A program made the translations under genes and the position numbers. Positions 1 through 10,183 of a DNA stretch of 41,493 nucleotides are shown one piece after another (within the stretch, counting starts at the first letter, position 1; every line of letters begins with the position of its first letter). Origin of the DNA: Vibrio caribbeanicus ATCC BAA-2122 (GTDB lineage: Bacteria > Pseudomonadota > Gammaproteobacteria > Enterobacterales > Vibrionaceae); contig NZ_AEIU01000056.1 in NCBI RefSeq assembly GCF_000165125.1, forward strand, positions 1 to 41,493, written 5' to 3'. The notes beneath the pieces were generated by a model. That model was not told where the DNA came from. It ran no database searches and saw only the letters and a program-made list of their open reading frames with translations.

Positions 1-397
1 TTGTGGCACCTAAAAACATACTCCACATATGTTTAACCTTGGAGGTATCCCAGTTCCCGATGGGTTGGTTAAAGGCGGAGGCGCCTTTAAACATTTCATG
101 CATATACCTTACCTTGGAGGTATCCCAGTCACTGATATTAGTATTAAAGTGCTCCCTTCCTTTAAAGAGGCCATTCATATTAGTTACATGAGAAGTACAA
201 AAGCGGATTTGACCTTGTTCCAGTTTATCGAGCTGGGCTTGGTTTTTAATGCCTGTATCGTTAACAACCAGATAGGTGTCACCCTGATGGTTGAAGGTGC
301 TGTTGATGGGTTTATCAAGACATTTCACCGTGTCTTGTGCGGCGGCGGAGGTAGCGAGAAGTAAAGTGCTCCACCCGAGAGATTGAAGGGTCTTCAT
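1..397 (-). CDS. BspA-like surface protein with DUF285 repeats (partial, 3' end outside window)
   Basis: The reverse strand opens with ATG at 397 and stays open to the window edge (about 132 codons). A signal peptide is visible (MKTLQSLGWSTLLLATSAAA then QDTV), followed by a short unique region with two Cys. From about residue 85 the repeat pattern NxSDWDTSKVRYMHEMF / GASAFNQPIGNWDTSKV begins. This WDTSKVxxMxxMF pattern is the hallmark of the BspA-type leucine-rich/DUF285 (PF03382) repeat, found in bacterial surface or secreted proteins that often serve in adhesion. A purine-rich AAGGA lies about 6 bases before the ATG and supports this start. At least two repeats are present and more are expected beyond position 1. 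The exact ligand cannot be inferred. Confidence 0.85.
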   Translation of the reverse strand, partial: MKTLQSLGWSTLLLATSAAAQDTVKCLDKPINSTFNHQGDTYLVVNDTGIKNQAQLDKLEQGQIRFCTSHVTNMNGLFKGREHFNTNISDWDTSKVRYMHEMFKGASAFNQPIGNWDTSKVKHMWSMFLGAT

Positions 398-585
398 TGC
401 GGTCCTTATGCTGAAACAGAGAAAGGGCATATTGCCCATAAATCAGAGAGTTACTACTGATAGCTTCGGTGAATTATAAATAACGAAGGGGTATTGAAAA
501 GGCGGTAAATGATTGAATCATCAAAGCTTTGAGATAGGCTGCAAATATAATGGTTTATATTTACACAAAAGGCACTAAGGCTAAA

Positions 586-606
586 AAAGCCGCATAAGGC
601 GGCTTT
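586..606 (-). terminator. Rho-independent terminator, minus-strand direction
   Basis: Arms AAAGCCGC (586-593) and GCGGCTTT (599-606) form an 8-bp stem with a 5-base loop. Read on the minus strand the hairpin is followed by a run of T (the A run at 583-588). It therefore terminates transcription arriving from the right on the minus strand, where only the short reading frame at 621-758 is available. Confidence 0.65.
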
Positions 607-620
607 AAATTAAGGGTGTT

Positions 621-758
621 TTATTGAAACTGTGGCCAGTGATGTCGGTCTTGCCCTAGTGGGCTGCCTGTTGCAAAGTTTCTATAGTTTGTTGACTTTA
701 TTGGCTTATGGAATGCTCTAAAACACCTTTTATGCGATGTGTGATAATATAAATACAT
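621..758 (-). CDS. Possible 45-residue protein or gene remnant
   Basis: A minus-strand frame runs from ATG at 758 to TAA at 621 and ends in ...NFATGSPLGQDRHHWPQFQ. It sits 15 bases before a good minus-strand terminator, which is where the 3' end of a real gene would be. The N-terminal half (YLYYHTSHKRCF) looks poor, there is no clear ribosome binding site, and the frame is closed by a stop about 10 codons further upstream. I do not recognise the family. It could be the surviving tail of a decayed gene, a true small protein, or chance. Confidence 0.25.
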   Translation of the reverse strand: MYLYYHTSHKRCFRAFHKPIKSTNYRNFATGSPLGQDRHHWPQFQ

Positions 759-865
759 ACTAATAATCAATGTGTTATATTGTTATCTTTTACAAGGTTT
801 GGGTAAAAATATCGAGCTTGTCCACCTGATGGCAGGCTATTAACTTTAATCTGGAATATAACTAA

Positions 866-1420
866 ATGAATGTAATAAGAATGGGCGTGATGACGCTACT
901 GATTTTTTTCTCACAGTGCGTGTTTGCAAACGATGGCAAAGCTGTTGTTGACCAATATATGCAGGCGCTAATTGCCAGTGATTATAACAAAGCTGCCTCA
1001 TTCCTCGATAAAAAAACACTCCAAGACTTTAAGCACTCTATCGTAGAAATAGGCCAATTGACGAAAGACAAGAATCAATATGATCAGGTGGCGAAACATC
1101 TATTTCCACAATTCAAGACTTTAGAAAACCTAAAAGCTGCGAATCCCCAGTCAGTTTTCGCTCAGCTTTTAAAAGGGGTTATGAGTCAGCCACAAATGCG
1201 AGATATATTAGAACAATCACAGTACCAATTTATCGGCATAGTAAAAGAGAATGAGAGTGCGGCTTATGCAGTCATTAAACTCAAAATGGCTATAGGGGGA
1301 GAAATTGTTGACTCGACGGACGTCGTTCCTCTTATCGTCAATGATGGGCAGTACGCGGTCGGCCTAAAAGCGGATATCAAAGCGATGCTAATTGGTCTGA
1401 AATCGCAATTTAAGCAATAA
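866..1420 (+). CDS. Small exported protein of unknown function
   Basis: 184 residues with an N-terminal hydrophobic stretch (VMTLLIFFSQCVFA) ending at a plausible signal-peptidase site before NDGKAVV. The mature part begins DQYMQALIASDYNKAASFLDK, the sort of helical opening seen in NTF2-like or lumazine-binding-like periplasmic proteins, and later shows a beta-rich part (YQFIGIVKENESAAYAVIKLKM, VVPLIVNDGQYAV). That fold guess is inference only. A weak GGA lies about ten bases before the ATG at 866; ATGs a few codons further in are alternative starts. The gene stands alone between a divergent region and a repeat element. Confidence 0.75.
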   Translation: MNVIRMGVMTLLIFFSQCVFANDGKAVVDQYMQALIASDYNKAASFLDKKTLQDFKHSIVEIGQLTKDKNQYDQVAKHLFPQFKTLENLKAANPQSVFAQLLKGVMSQPQMRDILEQSQYQFIGIVKENESAAYAVIKLKMAIGGEIVDSTDVVPLIVNDGQYAVGLKADIKAMLIGLKSQFKQ

Positions 1421-1770
1421 TACTATACCCAAGTGACTTCAAAATGCAGGATTCAGAGCGGTACCACAGTGTTGAGTTCAAGGAAAATAACGCAGCGGAA
1501 TAGTGAGCTCTTACCAAGTTGTTTGACGATGAAATCGGCGCTGTGGCACGCTCCCGAAGGGCGAGTTGTCTTGCTTTACATACGTCGTTACCGATTTTCA
1601 ATTTAGATGACTAGATTGAAAATCGTTGCCTTGCCTGTAAAGCAAACCATTCTCGCTGAACCTAGCATCTTAAGGTTACTTGGGTATAATCTTCGATACC
1701 CAAGTTATTTCTTGATATTTGGCGATCATTGAACAGGTGAAATATTGAATATATTTCACCTGCATATCAC
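1421..1770. other. Intergenic region occupied by repeat copy 1
   Basis: Nearly all of this gap between the convergent ends of the 866 gene and the acyltransferase-like gene is the 265-bp repeat. The remaining 80 bases are AT-rich and contain a partial repeat end and a small ATTTCACCTG-type inverted motif near 1735-1765 (AGGTGAAATAT/ATATTTCACCT), which could form a hairpin at the 3' end of the minus-strand gene. Confidence 0.6.
1424..1688 (+). repeat. MITE-like repeat, full-length copy 1 (265 bp)
   Basis: The element begins TATACCCAAGTGACTTC and ends with the imperfect inverted copy GGTTACTTGGGTATA. The terminal inverted repeats extend about 24 bases, from TATACCC to ATGC. The interior closely matches the copy at 24521-24786 (shared blocks such as GTTGAGTTCAAGGAAAATAA and GCTCGCTGAA-like right end). 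It encodes no transposase. A further half-end (ATACCCAAGTTATTT) follows at about 1696, as if a second copy had been lost. Confidence 0.9.
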
Positions 1771-2955
1771 CTAATCTTGTAGAAACAAGTCACCAAAGTC
1801 AGGTAATTCTGCCAGTCGGCTACGCATACTGACTTTCCACGTATTGATATCCGATTGAAATAATATTGCGTGGTGATCAAATAACCCTGTGACCTGTGAT
1901 GTATAAAATGGTGGGTAGAAGGGGCCATGTTCGATGTGCTTAAACTCGCTACCTAGGTTAAGTGGTCGATAAAACTGAATCCAACTAGCAAGCAAACCTT
2001 TGCTACAGAGTTGCAGCCGCTCTTCGTCTTGCCATTGATTGTTTGTGAGGTCGCAAAAGCCACTATGTAGTTCGTGAGGTTGCTTAGCTAAATCGCTAAG
2101 TGCTTCTCGAATATCTGATGGGTCGAATCCTATTTGGCTACGAATATGCAGAGGTTTAAGGTAGTTACCAACTTGCGTGTCACTGAGGTAATCGATATAG
2201 CGCCTAACATTGACAGGGATAACGGCCAGCTCAACATTCAGGCTATTAAAATAGAGCGATGTGAATACATCGTGAGTGGAGACCCAATCAGGTGCGACTC
2301 TCTGATTTACCTCTTGTTTGATTTGCTCAAGATAGTTTCGATTTATGGTTTTGCAAAAATGATGGCTTTGTAATTCATCTGGACAACTCGGCTCAGTTTG
2401 GTCTGGTACAAAGCGAATAAAATCTTGCTGCCTTGCAAAAGGAAGGGAACTAACCTCTGCATCAATATTAAGCATATTCAGAATCTGATAATAGGTAGCG
2501 CCATCACCCAAAACATGACTCATAGAAACAATTACAGCAAATTCATCGTCTTGGGGGGCTTCGCAAAGCAAAACTTTAAATAGGTCGAGATTGTGGTCAA
2601 GGGCGCAGAGCCCTGAACTGGCAAAAAAGGCGCGAAACTTCTGGCTATTTTTTGCCTGAGATATTTCCTCAAGAAGATCATCGACGCCTTTATCGCTACC
2701 AAGCAGTGTTGGAATATCGATTACGGTTAATATCTCAACATCACTTTGCTCTATTTCAGGAAGTTCAAACATCATACTCTGTTCTTGATCTGAGACTAAC
2801 TTTGCTTTAATCCATGGGTTGCAGGCTTGAATTTGTTTGATTCTGTTTCGGAGATAGTCTTTAGGTACTTTGCCTTTGTAGCGTGTAACGGATGAGATAA
2901 TTCCTTCATAGAGAGAACTGGATTTTTCGCATTCAAGTAAGTGTGCTTTAGCCAT
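1771..2955 (-). CDS. Acyltransferase/condensation-like protein (HxxxDG motif)
   Basis: 394 residues from the chosen start MAKAHLLECEKSS at 2955, which has a strong AGGAGT four bases upstream; a longer frame to 3018 exists but lacks such a site. The sequence VSMSHVLGDGATYY contains the HxxxDG catalytic motif (His147, Asp151, Gly152) of the chloramphenicol-acetyltransferase-like fold, which includes condensation domains and acyl/alcohol transferases. The later NVRRYIDYLSDTQVGNYL resembles the middle part of such enzymes, and no DFGWG-type motif is evident. There is no signal peptide, so it should be cytosolic. It stands alone, with no carrier-protein or synthetase gene nearby, so the substrate is unknown. 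It is divergent from the lyase gene at 3161. Confidence 0.7.
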   Translation of the reverse strand: MAKAHLLECEKSSSLYEGIISSVTRYKGKVPKDYLRNRIKQIQACNPWIKAKLVSDQEQSMMFELPEIEQSDVEILTVIDIPTLLGSDKGVDDLLEEISQAKNSQKFRAFFASSGLCALDHNLDLFKVLLCEAPQDDEFAVIVSMSHVLGDGATYYQILNMLNIDAEVSSLPFARQQDFIRFVPDQTEPSCPDELQSHHFCKTINRNYLEQIKQEVNQRVAPDWVSTHDVFTSLYFNSLNVELAVIPVNVRRYIDYLSDTQVGNYLKPLHIRSQIGFDPSDIREALSDLAKQPHELHSGFCDLTNNQWQDEERLQLCSKGLLASWIQFYRPLNLGSEFKHIEHGPFYPPFYTSQVTGLFDHHAILFQSDINTWKVSMRSRLAELPDFGDLFLQD

Positions 2956-3160
2956 CGTGACTCCTGATATTTTATTATTGAACCAATTGCTTTTTTTTTG
3001 ACACGAGACTTTTGGCATTTTGTATGATGGCGTAGGCTCTGCTTGTACTCTTTAGAGTCAGCCTAAAAATGCCATAGTCACTTTCTCTACACAGCTATAT
3101 TAAAGCCGTCAAATTGTGAGTGTATCGGTCAAAGTTAACCAAGCCTAAGGGGTTAAAACA

Positions 3161-4333
3161 ATGTTGCGAGTTGTGTTGTATTTACTGGCGCTTCTTGTTT
3201 GCCCACAAGGTTTCGCCAAAGCGTTTATTCATCCCGGAATATTGCTTGATAAGTCACAGCTTGATTACGTCAAGCACAAGATAAATGCCAATAAGGAGCC
3301 ATGGCTCAGTCGTTATTTGGTGATGAAAAATCATGCTTTAGCTGCTCTGGATCATCAGCCAAATGCCAAGTGGGAGGGGTTGAATTGTGGTGGTCCTGAT
3401 GGTGCAGGTAAACACGATCGATGCCGACATGAAATTAACGATGCGAGGGCTGCGTACACTCAGGCTTTGCTATGGTACTACAGTGAAGATACACGCTATG
3501 CTGAGAATGCAATTCAGATCTTAAACGCTTGGTCTGATGATTTTACTGGTCAACACGGCGGATATAATCAAGCACTGCAGGCAGCTTGGGCTCTTGCTGT
3601 TTGGACTCGCGCTGCCGAGATCATTCGTTATTCTTACCCATGGCCCAACAGACAAGTTGTCCAGTTTGAGAACATGATTAGAGATCGCTACCTTGCCGAT
3701 ATCGATGAGTATAATACCGACTGTTATTTTGGTAATTGGCAAGCCGTTATTACAGAGGCGAAAATTAGCGCTGCCGTATTTTTAGAAGATAGCGAGTTAT
3801 TTGAATCTGCAATTATCCGTTACCAAACATATTTTCCTTTGTATTTTTATTTAGAGAAGGATGGTCAACTGCCTTTTGCGTTAAATAAGTGCCAATACGC
3901 AGCCAAACAAGCGAGACTAAAAACGTATTGGAATATTCAAAGCAAATACACACCATTGGTCTCCGGGCACACACAGGAAACTTGTCGCGACTTAGAGCAT
4001 ACCGCTTATGGTATTGCAGGCTATGTTAATACTGCTCAAACGGCGCATATCCAACAAAGAGATTTATTTGTACAAAGCCAAGAGAGGTTCATTACTGCAC
4101 TCGAGTTTCAAGCATCATTAGATCAACCAGACAGTCAATTAGATCTTGTGTGTGGAAAAAGCGTCGAAAGGAAAGGGGGCTTAACGGGGACCTTGTTGAT
4201 TGCTTATGAGCACTACACTAAAGATCACAATATTGCGATGCCAAATGTTAAGTTCTGGATGGACCATAATATTGAATTACGGCCCGAAGGGTACTTCCAC
4301 TATTTGTGGGAGTCTCTAACTCATCAGCGTTAA
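3161..4333 (+). CDS. Exported polysaccharide lyase, alginate-lyase superfamily
   Basis: 390 residues with a signal peptide (MLRVVLYLLALLVCPQGFAKA). The mature protein starts FIHPGILLDKSQLDYVKHKI, a common opening of the alginate_lyase (PF05426) alpha/alpha-barrel enzymes. Further supporting motifs are NDARAAYTQALLWYYSED, AIQILNAWS, CYFGNWQAVITEA (Asn-Trp-Gln) and QETCRDLEHTAYGIAGY, which carries the Arg and His residues expected in the active-site groove. These enzymes cleave uronic-acid polymers by beta-elimination; whether the polymer here is alginate, glucuronan or another cannot be read. The gene converges on the next one with a 16-base gap and shares a 205-bp divergent promoter region with the acyltransferase-like gene. 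Confidence 0.75.
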   Translation: MLRVVLYLLALLVCPQGFAKAFIHPGILLDKSQLDYVKHKINANKEPWLSRYLVMKNHALAALDHQPNAKWEGLNCGGPDGAGKHDRCRHEINDARAAYTQALLWYYSEDTRYAENAIQILNAWSDDFTGQHGGYNQALQAAWALAVWTRAAEIIRYSYPWPNRQVVQFENMIRDRYLADIDEYNTDCYFGNWQAVITEAKISAAVFLEDSELFESAIIRYQTYFPLYFYLEKDGQLPFALNKCQYAAKQARLKTYWNIQSKYTPLVSGHTQETCRDLEHTAYGIAGYVNTAQTAHIQQRDLFVQSQERFITALEFQASLDQPDSQLDLVCGKSVERKGGLTGTLLIAYEHYTKDHNIAMPNVKFWMDHNIELRPEGYFHYLWESLTHQR

Positions 4334-4349
4334 GCCTTGATGAAATTGA

Positions 4350-4769
4350 CTATTTTACCTTTTTAAACCAGTAGCTTTTCATATTTGGCTGCCAATTTTT
4401 TTGTGCATCTTTAGCGAGCACGCCTGTCCATAACAAATTTAGCTCTCTATTATAGGTACCAATAGAGTGACCACCATATTTGCCTTCAAAGGAGAGAACC
4501 ATAGGTACTTTGCCACTCTCTCCTGCTTGGCCTTCATGACAGATAAGCTGGTTAGTTTGTTGCTTATCAAGGGTATAGCTAACATTGAAAACGACACAGT
4601 TTTCACCACAAACCTCTCCAGTTGGGGAGATATTCATTACATAACTATGGCTCTGATCAGGTGCTTGCCAAATACCTGAAAGGTCTTGGCAAAGGGCGAC
4701 GGGCTTGGCTATCACGAGTGGACTACACGCTAAAAGTAGCGCAGTGATACTGAGTTGTTTAAATTGCAT
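4350..4769 (-). CDS. Small exported protein of unknown function
   Basis: 139 residues from the start MQFKQLSITALLLACSPLVIAK at 4769, chosen because it begins a clean signal peptide; the frame extends upstream to 4895 but that extension looks non-coding. The mature part has four Cys (in ALCQDL, EVCGENC and LICHEG) that could form disulphides, and a beta-rich pattern with SGIWQAPDQSHSYVMNISP and ELNLLWTGVL, suggesting a small lipocalin-like or META-like barrel. I do not recognise the family. It is convergent with the lyase and divergent from the DUF3187 gene. Confidence 0.7.
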   Translation of the reverse strand: MQFKQLSITALLLACSPLVIAKPVALCQDLSGIWQAPDQSHSYVMNISPTGEVCGENCVVFNVSYTLDKQQTNQLICHEGQAGESGKVPMVLSFEGKYGGHSIGTYNRELNLLWTGVLAKDAQKNWQPNMKSYWFKKVK

Positions 4770-5103
4770 GGCTGTTATTTCATGAGGTTTGACATGGAGA
4801 AATCCTACCGAGTTTGTAGACCTAAGTAAAACCCTGTTTAATCGAAACATTTTGTTTTTCTCCAGTCTTGTATTCCGTGTTGGTGTTGAGCACAAAAAAA
4901 TTTAATTCATGTCATTTTCATAAGTTTGCATTATATATTCTATTAACATCACATATTTACATACTTTGCACCGCGAAAAGTTATGCTTGTGCCATGTTTA
5001 AAAGGTGATGATGATCTAAAAAATCACCTTTTTAACTTTTACCTAGATTAAGAATTAGGGCGACCAAACGTTAAGAAAAGCGAAGAATGGGCGGTGACAA
5101 AAT
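4770..5103. other. Divergent intergenic region with an orphan hairpin
   Basis: This 334-base AT-rich gap lies between two genes reading outward. Besides presumed promoters, it contains the terminator-like hairpin at 5000-5032, which has no obvious gene to terminate. No reading frame here looks coding. Confidence 0.5.
5000..5032 (+). terminator. Terminator-like hairpin upstream of DUF3187 gene
   Basis: Arms AAAAGGTGAT (5000-5009) and ATCACCTTTT (5023-5032) give a 10-bp stem with a 13-base loop, followed by TAACTTTT. It reads as a plus-strand intrinsic terminator, yet the nearest plus-strand gene upstream ended at 4333. It may end a small RNA starting in 4890-4960 or act as a leader attenuator for the gene at 5104. 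Confidence 0.45.
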
Positions 5104-6063
5104 ATGATGAGTTATAGATTCTCTTTGTTTGTTCCCTTTAGCATTTTACTCTCAAACGAAGTGGCTGCGGCAGACAGCCCAATGCCATTACGTATCTACG
5201 CGCAGTCTCCAGAACAATCCATCAGTCTTGAAAATCAATTGAGATCTGCGTTTCCTATCAGTAACAATGGCGTTGAGTTATTTGCTTCGGGAACCATTGC
5301 AAGCATTTGGGCTAATAGCGCCGTGGCTGATTTGGATTACTACCAAAATCATGTTTTTGCCGGGATGAATTGGCATGTTACACAAAACCTACAAGCAGAG
5401 CTGAAGTTTCAATACACCTATGCTGCCGATAACCGTCTCGATACGCTCACGATCGATTTTCACGATATGTTCAGTATCGATCAAAATGGCAGAGATAAGG
5501 TTCCTAAGCACCAATTTAATATTTCGAGTATTTATGGTAACGAAATTCACGATTTTAAGGGAGAAACGCTTGTCCGAGCGCTGCATGGCTATATGCAGTA
5601 CCATTTATTTATGTCAGGTCCACATGCGCTTGCAGTGGGTGGTAGCCTCTACTACAAAAATGTCGATGATGGGCCCTTCAAAGATTCTGCTTTTGAACAG
5701 GGCGCACAAATTAACTATTCCTACTCGGCAGGGCCCCATTCTATCTTCACCACAGCAGGGCTTGTTCATCGTGATGATGACACGATACTTATTGATGCGC
5801 ATGTCAAAGACACCACGACGACCTTGGCGATTGGCTATGGTTTCAAATTTGGCGGTATTCATGAAGTTCACTTGGAATATTACTGGTATGAGGGTTTTTT
5901 GAGCGATGACAGCGCGTTTTCCAAGCCCTCAACAGAGGTGGTTCTTGGCTATCGTCTAAATCTTGGCAATACGGTGTTAGAGCTTGCAACAGTCGAAAAC
6001 ATGGGGCTTGCGGATAATTCAACTGACATTGCATTTATGTTTGGGATCCGTTCTTTTCTATAA
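5104..6063 (+). CDS. DUF3187 family outer-membrane beta-barrel protein
   Basis: 319 residues starting MMSYRFSLFVPFSILLSNEVAAA, a signal peptide. The mature protein opens PMPLRIYAQSPEQSISLENQL, the typical DUF3187 (PF11383) opening, where a string of residues precedes alternating amphipathic beta strands. Strand-like repeats continue to the C-terminus, which ends IAFMFGIRSFL with a terminal hydrophobic-aromatic pattern typical of barrels recognised by the Bam machinery. The function of the family is not established. A GGCGGTGA lies upstream of two tandem ATGs (5104 or 5107). The lipoprotein gene follows after 65 bases and may be co-transcribed. Confidence 0.8.
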   Translation: MMSYRFSLFVPFSILLSNEVAAADSPMPLRIYAQSPEQSISLENQLRSAFPISNNGVELFASGTIASIWANSAVADLDYYQNHVFAGMNWHVTQNLQAELKFQYTYAADNRLDTLTIDFHDMFSIDQNGRDKVPKHQFNISSIYGNEIHDFKGETLVRALHGYMQYHLFMSGPHALAVGGSLYYKNVDDGPFKDSAFEQGAQINYSYSAGPHSIFTTAGLVHRDDDTILIDAHVKDTTTTLAIGYGFKFGGIHEVHLEYYWYEGFLSDDSAFSKPSTEVVLGYRLNLGNTVLELATVENMGLADNSTDIAFMFGIRSFL

Positions 6064-6128
6064 TGAGTGAAACCAATTGAACAATTGTGGGTCTGATTTT
6101 TGGAGATATTGTTGAATTGGGGAATATC

Positions 6129-6569
6129 GTGATTAAGAAGTCTTGGTTAGCGCTTGTCATTGGTGTACTTGCCCTATCGGGGTGTGCACAGCAAAAGAAA
6201 TCGTATTTTGTCGATAAAGGTCAATTTGTTACCAAAGAGGGAGTCGTTCCAGTTGGATGCATTGGTAGCTTAATGACTAAACTCAATGGTGATAATGCTG
6301 TAGCGAGTGTTTTTCTCACTCGAAACTCTTTTAGAGGTTGTATTGATGCCAATGAGCCTTATTTTAACGGGGATCAAGAGCTTATTCGATACGATATCAT
6401 CGATAACCTAGGTAACGACACCTACAATCTGAGAGTTTGTGAGAGCATTCCGCAAGGTTCTTTAGGTTCAAGTTGTGACAAGATCACTGTTCAGTTCATC
6501 AATCGTAAATACACTACGCCCGAGCAAACCATGGAAGTGCTCAGCCTAGAAAAGTTGGGAGAATGGTAA
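6129..6569 (+). CDS. Small lipoprotein of unknown function
   Basis: I choose the GTG at 6129, giving the start (M)IKKSWLALVIGVLALSGCAQQ: a short lipoprotein signal with lipobox LSGC and Cys at residue 19. It is preceded by GGGGAA at a good distance. An in-frame GTG at 6087 would put 14 unlikely residues in front. The mature protein of about 128 residues carries five further Cys (for example PVGCIGS, RGCIDAN, LRVCES and SSCDKI), so disulphides are likely in the periplasm. No family recognised. Its position 65 bases after the DUF3187 gene suggests a shared transcript and a role in the envelope. Confidence 0.7.
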   Translation: MIKKSWLALVIGVLALSGCAQQKKSYFVDKGQFVTKEGVVPVGCIGSLMTKLNGDNAVASVFLTRNSFRGCIDANEPYFNGDQELIRYDIIDNLGNDTYNLRVCESIPQGSLGSSCDKITVQFINRKYTTPEQTMEVLSLEKLGEW

Positions 6570-6729
6570 GCTAATCTATCCAACTCACTTTACAGTACAT
6601 AAAACCCATTAACTTTAAGAATTATAGGGTAATACACTGAGTCACTAGATAATAGTGTCCTAGTAACGCTCAACGATTCAACTGTAAAGCTGAAGCACTT
6701 GTGACGACACCGAGAGCTAGTATAAAAAA

Positions 6730-6756
6730 AAACGTCAGAGGTTCTCTCTGACGTTT
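6730..6756 (-). terminator. Rho-independent terminator of katG
   Basis: Arms AAACGTCAGAG (6730-6740) and CTCTGACGTTT (6746-6756) form an 11-bp stem with a 5-base loop. On the minus strand it is followed by nine T (A run at 6724-6732). It lies 12 bases after the katG stop codon. Confidence 0.92.
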
Positions 6757-6767
6757 CTATTTTAGGC

Positions 6768-8963
<2,196 letters not shown>

Positions 8964-9198
8964 TCAGTGTTGATCTTGTATCTCTTCATGCGGATGGCAC
9001 CGATGAGCACTTTCGTTTACAACGGACAAATCACTCACTCAAATGCAGATCTGTTACCAATTGAAGATGCATTCAAAGGATACATTTTTCTCATTGAAGT
9101 ATTGGAGAGAGTTCCCAATTTGTACAAATGATAAAAATGAATATAACGTTCGAAAAAATCGATTGACGAGATGGACGTTAGTACATTGACTGATCCCG

Positions 9199-10098
9199 TT
9201 AATGCGTATGCATTAGAGATTGTCGAGCAATCTTGGCTAAGGCTTGTAGACTAGAAATGTCGACATAATTGGGACGGAAGGCAAAAACAATGCGTCGATG
9301 AGGGCTGGGTTCATTAAGATGAATTGCAGAGAGGACAGGGTAGTGAGTTACTAATTGAGATAGTGCCATTTCTGGAATAAGTGTAGTTCCCATGTCATTC
9401 ATGACCATCTGAATAAGAGTGTTGAGGCTCGTGGCACGAAACTCTTGATTAGACATTTGTTCAGAAAGCTGACACACATCAAGGATATGATCTTTTAGAC
9501 AATGACCTTCTTTGAGTAACATTAAATCTTTATCAAGTAACTCTTTTGCAGCAATTTCAACTGCCTTATTTGGCTTATTTTTTTCTAAACTAACCCAGTA
9601 AAAATCCTCTTGCCAAAACTCGAGAGTAAGTAAACCGTCGCAAGGAAATGGGGTGGCGATGATTGCAGTATCAATTTTGCCACTCTGGACTAGGTCTAAG
9701 AGAATATGCGATTGCTCCTCCACTATGTCGATTTTTGCATTGGGGTAGCTTTTCTTTAATTCAGGCAATAACCTAGGTAGCAAATAAGGTGCAATGGTTG
9801 GGATCATTCCTACCGTTAATGGAAAAGATAAGGGTTTTCGATGGCTGTGATTTAAATGTTGTAGATCATCAAGTTGGAGCATAATGGCTGTTGCTTTATC
9901 GAGTACAACTTGACCTAGAGGTGTTATCAGTACCTTTTTATTATCACGTTCAAATATTTTAATGCCGAGCTGATTTTCAAGTTCGCTAATCCCTGAGCTC
10001 AGTGTTGACTGTCTGACATGACACAGTTCAGCCGCCTTGCGAAAGTGAAGGGTTTTAGAAACGGCTAACGCGTAGGATAATTGCTTTATCGAGAGCAT
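9199..10098 (-). CDS. oxyR: LysR-family peroxide sensor OxyR
   Basis: 299 residues. The N-terminal winged helix-turn-helix is clear (LSYALAVSKTLHFRKAAELC ... STLSSGISELENQLG), followed by a LysR effector-binding domain. The two redox cysteines that form the peroxide-induced disulphide are present: Cys200 in LLKEGHC and Cys209 in HILDVCQ, the same nine-residue spacing as Cys199/Cys208 of E. coli OxyR. The residue two before the first Cys is Gly, as I recall for the classical OxyR1 type rather than the hypersensitive OxyR2 type of Vibrio. Its location directly before katG fits its known regulon. I see no intrinsic terminator directly after its stop, so some read-through into katG is possible. 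Confidence 0.93.
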   Translation of the reverse strand: MLSIKQLSYALAVSKTLHFRKAAELCHVRQSTLSSGISELENQLGIKIFERDNKKVLITPLGQVVLDKATAIMLQLDDLQHLNHSHRKPLSFPLTVGMIPTIAPYLLPRLLPELKKSYPNAKIDIVEEQSHILLDLVQSGKIDTAIIATPFPCDGLLTLEFWQEDFYWVSLEKNKPNKAVEIAAKELLDKDLMLLKEGHCLKDHILDVCQLSEQMSNQEFRATSLNTLIQMVMNDMGTTLIPEMALSQLVTHYPVLSAIHLNEPSPHRRIVFAFRPNYVDISSLQALAKIARQSLMHTH

Positions 10099-10183
10099 AG
10101 ATCTCGTCAGAGTTAGTGGACTGTGTGTTTTGAGTCTAGGTCAGATACATTTAATGTTCGATTCTGTCTAACATTGAATGTGA

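Larger units (their letters stand above)
401..865. other. Intergenic region between divergent genes
   Basis: This gap separates the minus-strand BspA-like gene from the plus-strand exported protein at 866. It holds the terminator at 586-606 and the doubtful short frame at 621-758. The right part (740-860) is AT-rich and probably carries the promoter of the 866 gene. A small GGGCA/TGCCC hairpin lies at 425-437 just upstream of the BspA-like gene. Confidence 0.5.

Noticed and set aside
1410-1601. 63-codon minus-strand frame (MKIGNDVCKARQ...) and its twin at 24489-24698
   Set aside because: Both lie inside the MITE-like repeat and exist only because the repeat interior happens to be open; the shortened copies destroy the frame. 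I treat them as repeat sequence, not genes.
1424-1688. Interpretation of the repeats as ERIC elements, integron attC sites or a CRISPR array
   Set aside because: The ends do not match the ERIC core, there are no regularly spaced short repeats with spacers, and copies lie singly between unrelated genes in either orientation.
5420-5902. 160-codon plus-strand frame inside the DUF3187 gene
   Set aside because: Overlaps a gene with signal peptide and barrel pattern in another frame; its own composition is not protein-like and it has no family.
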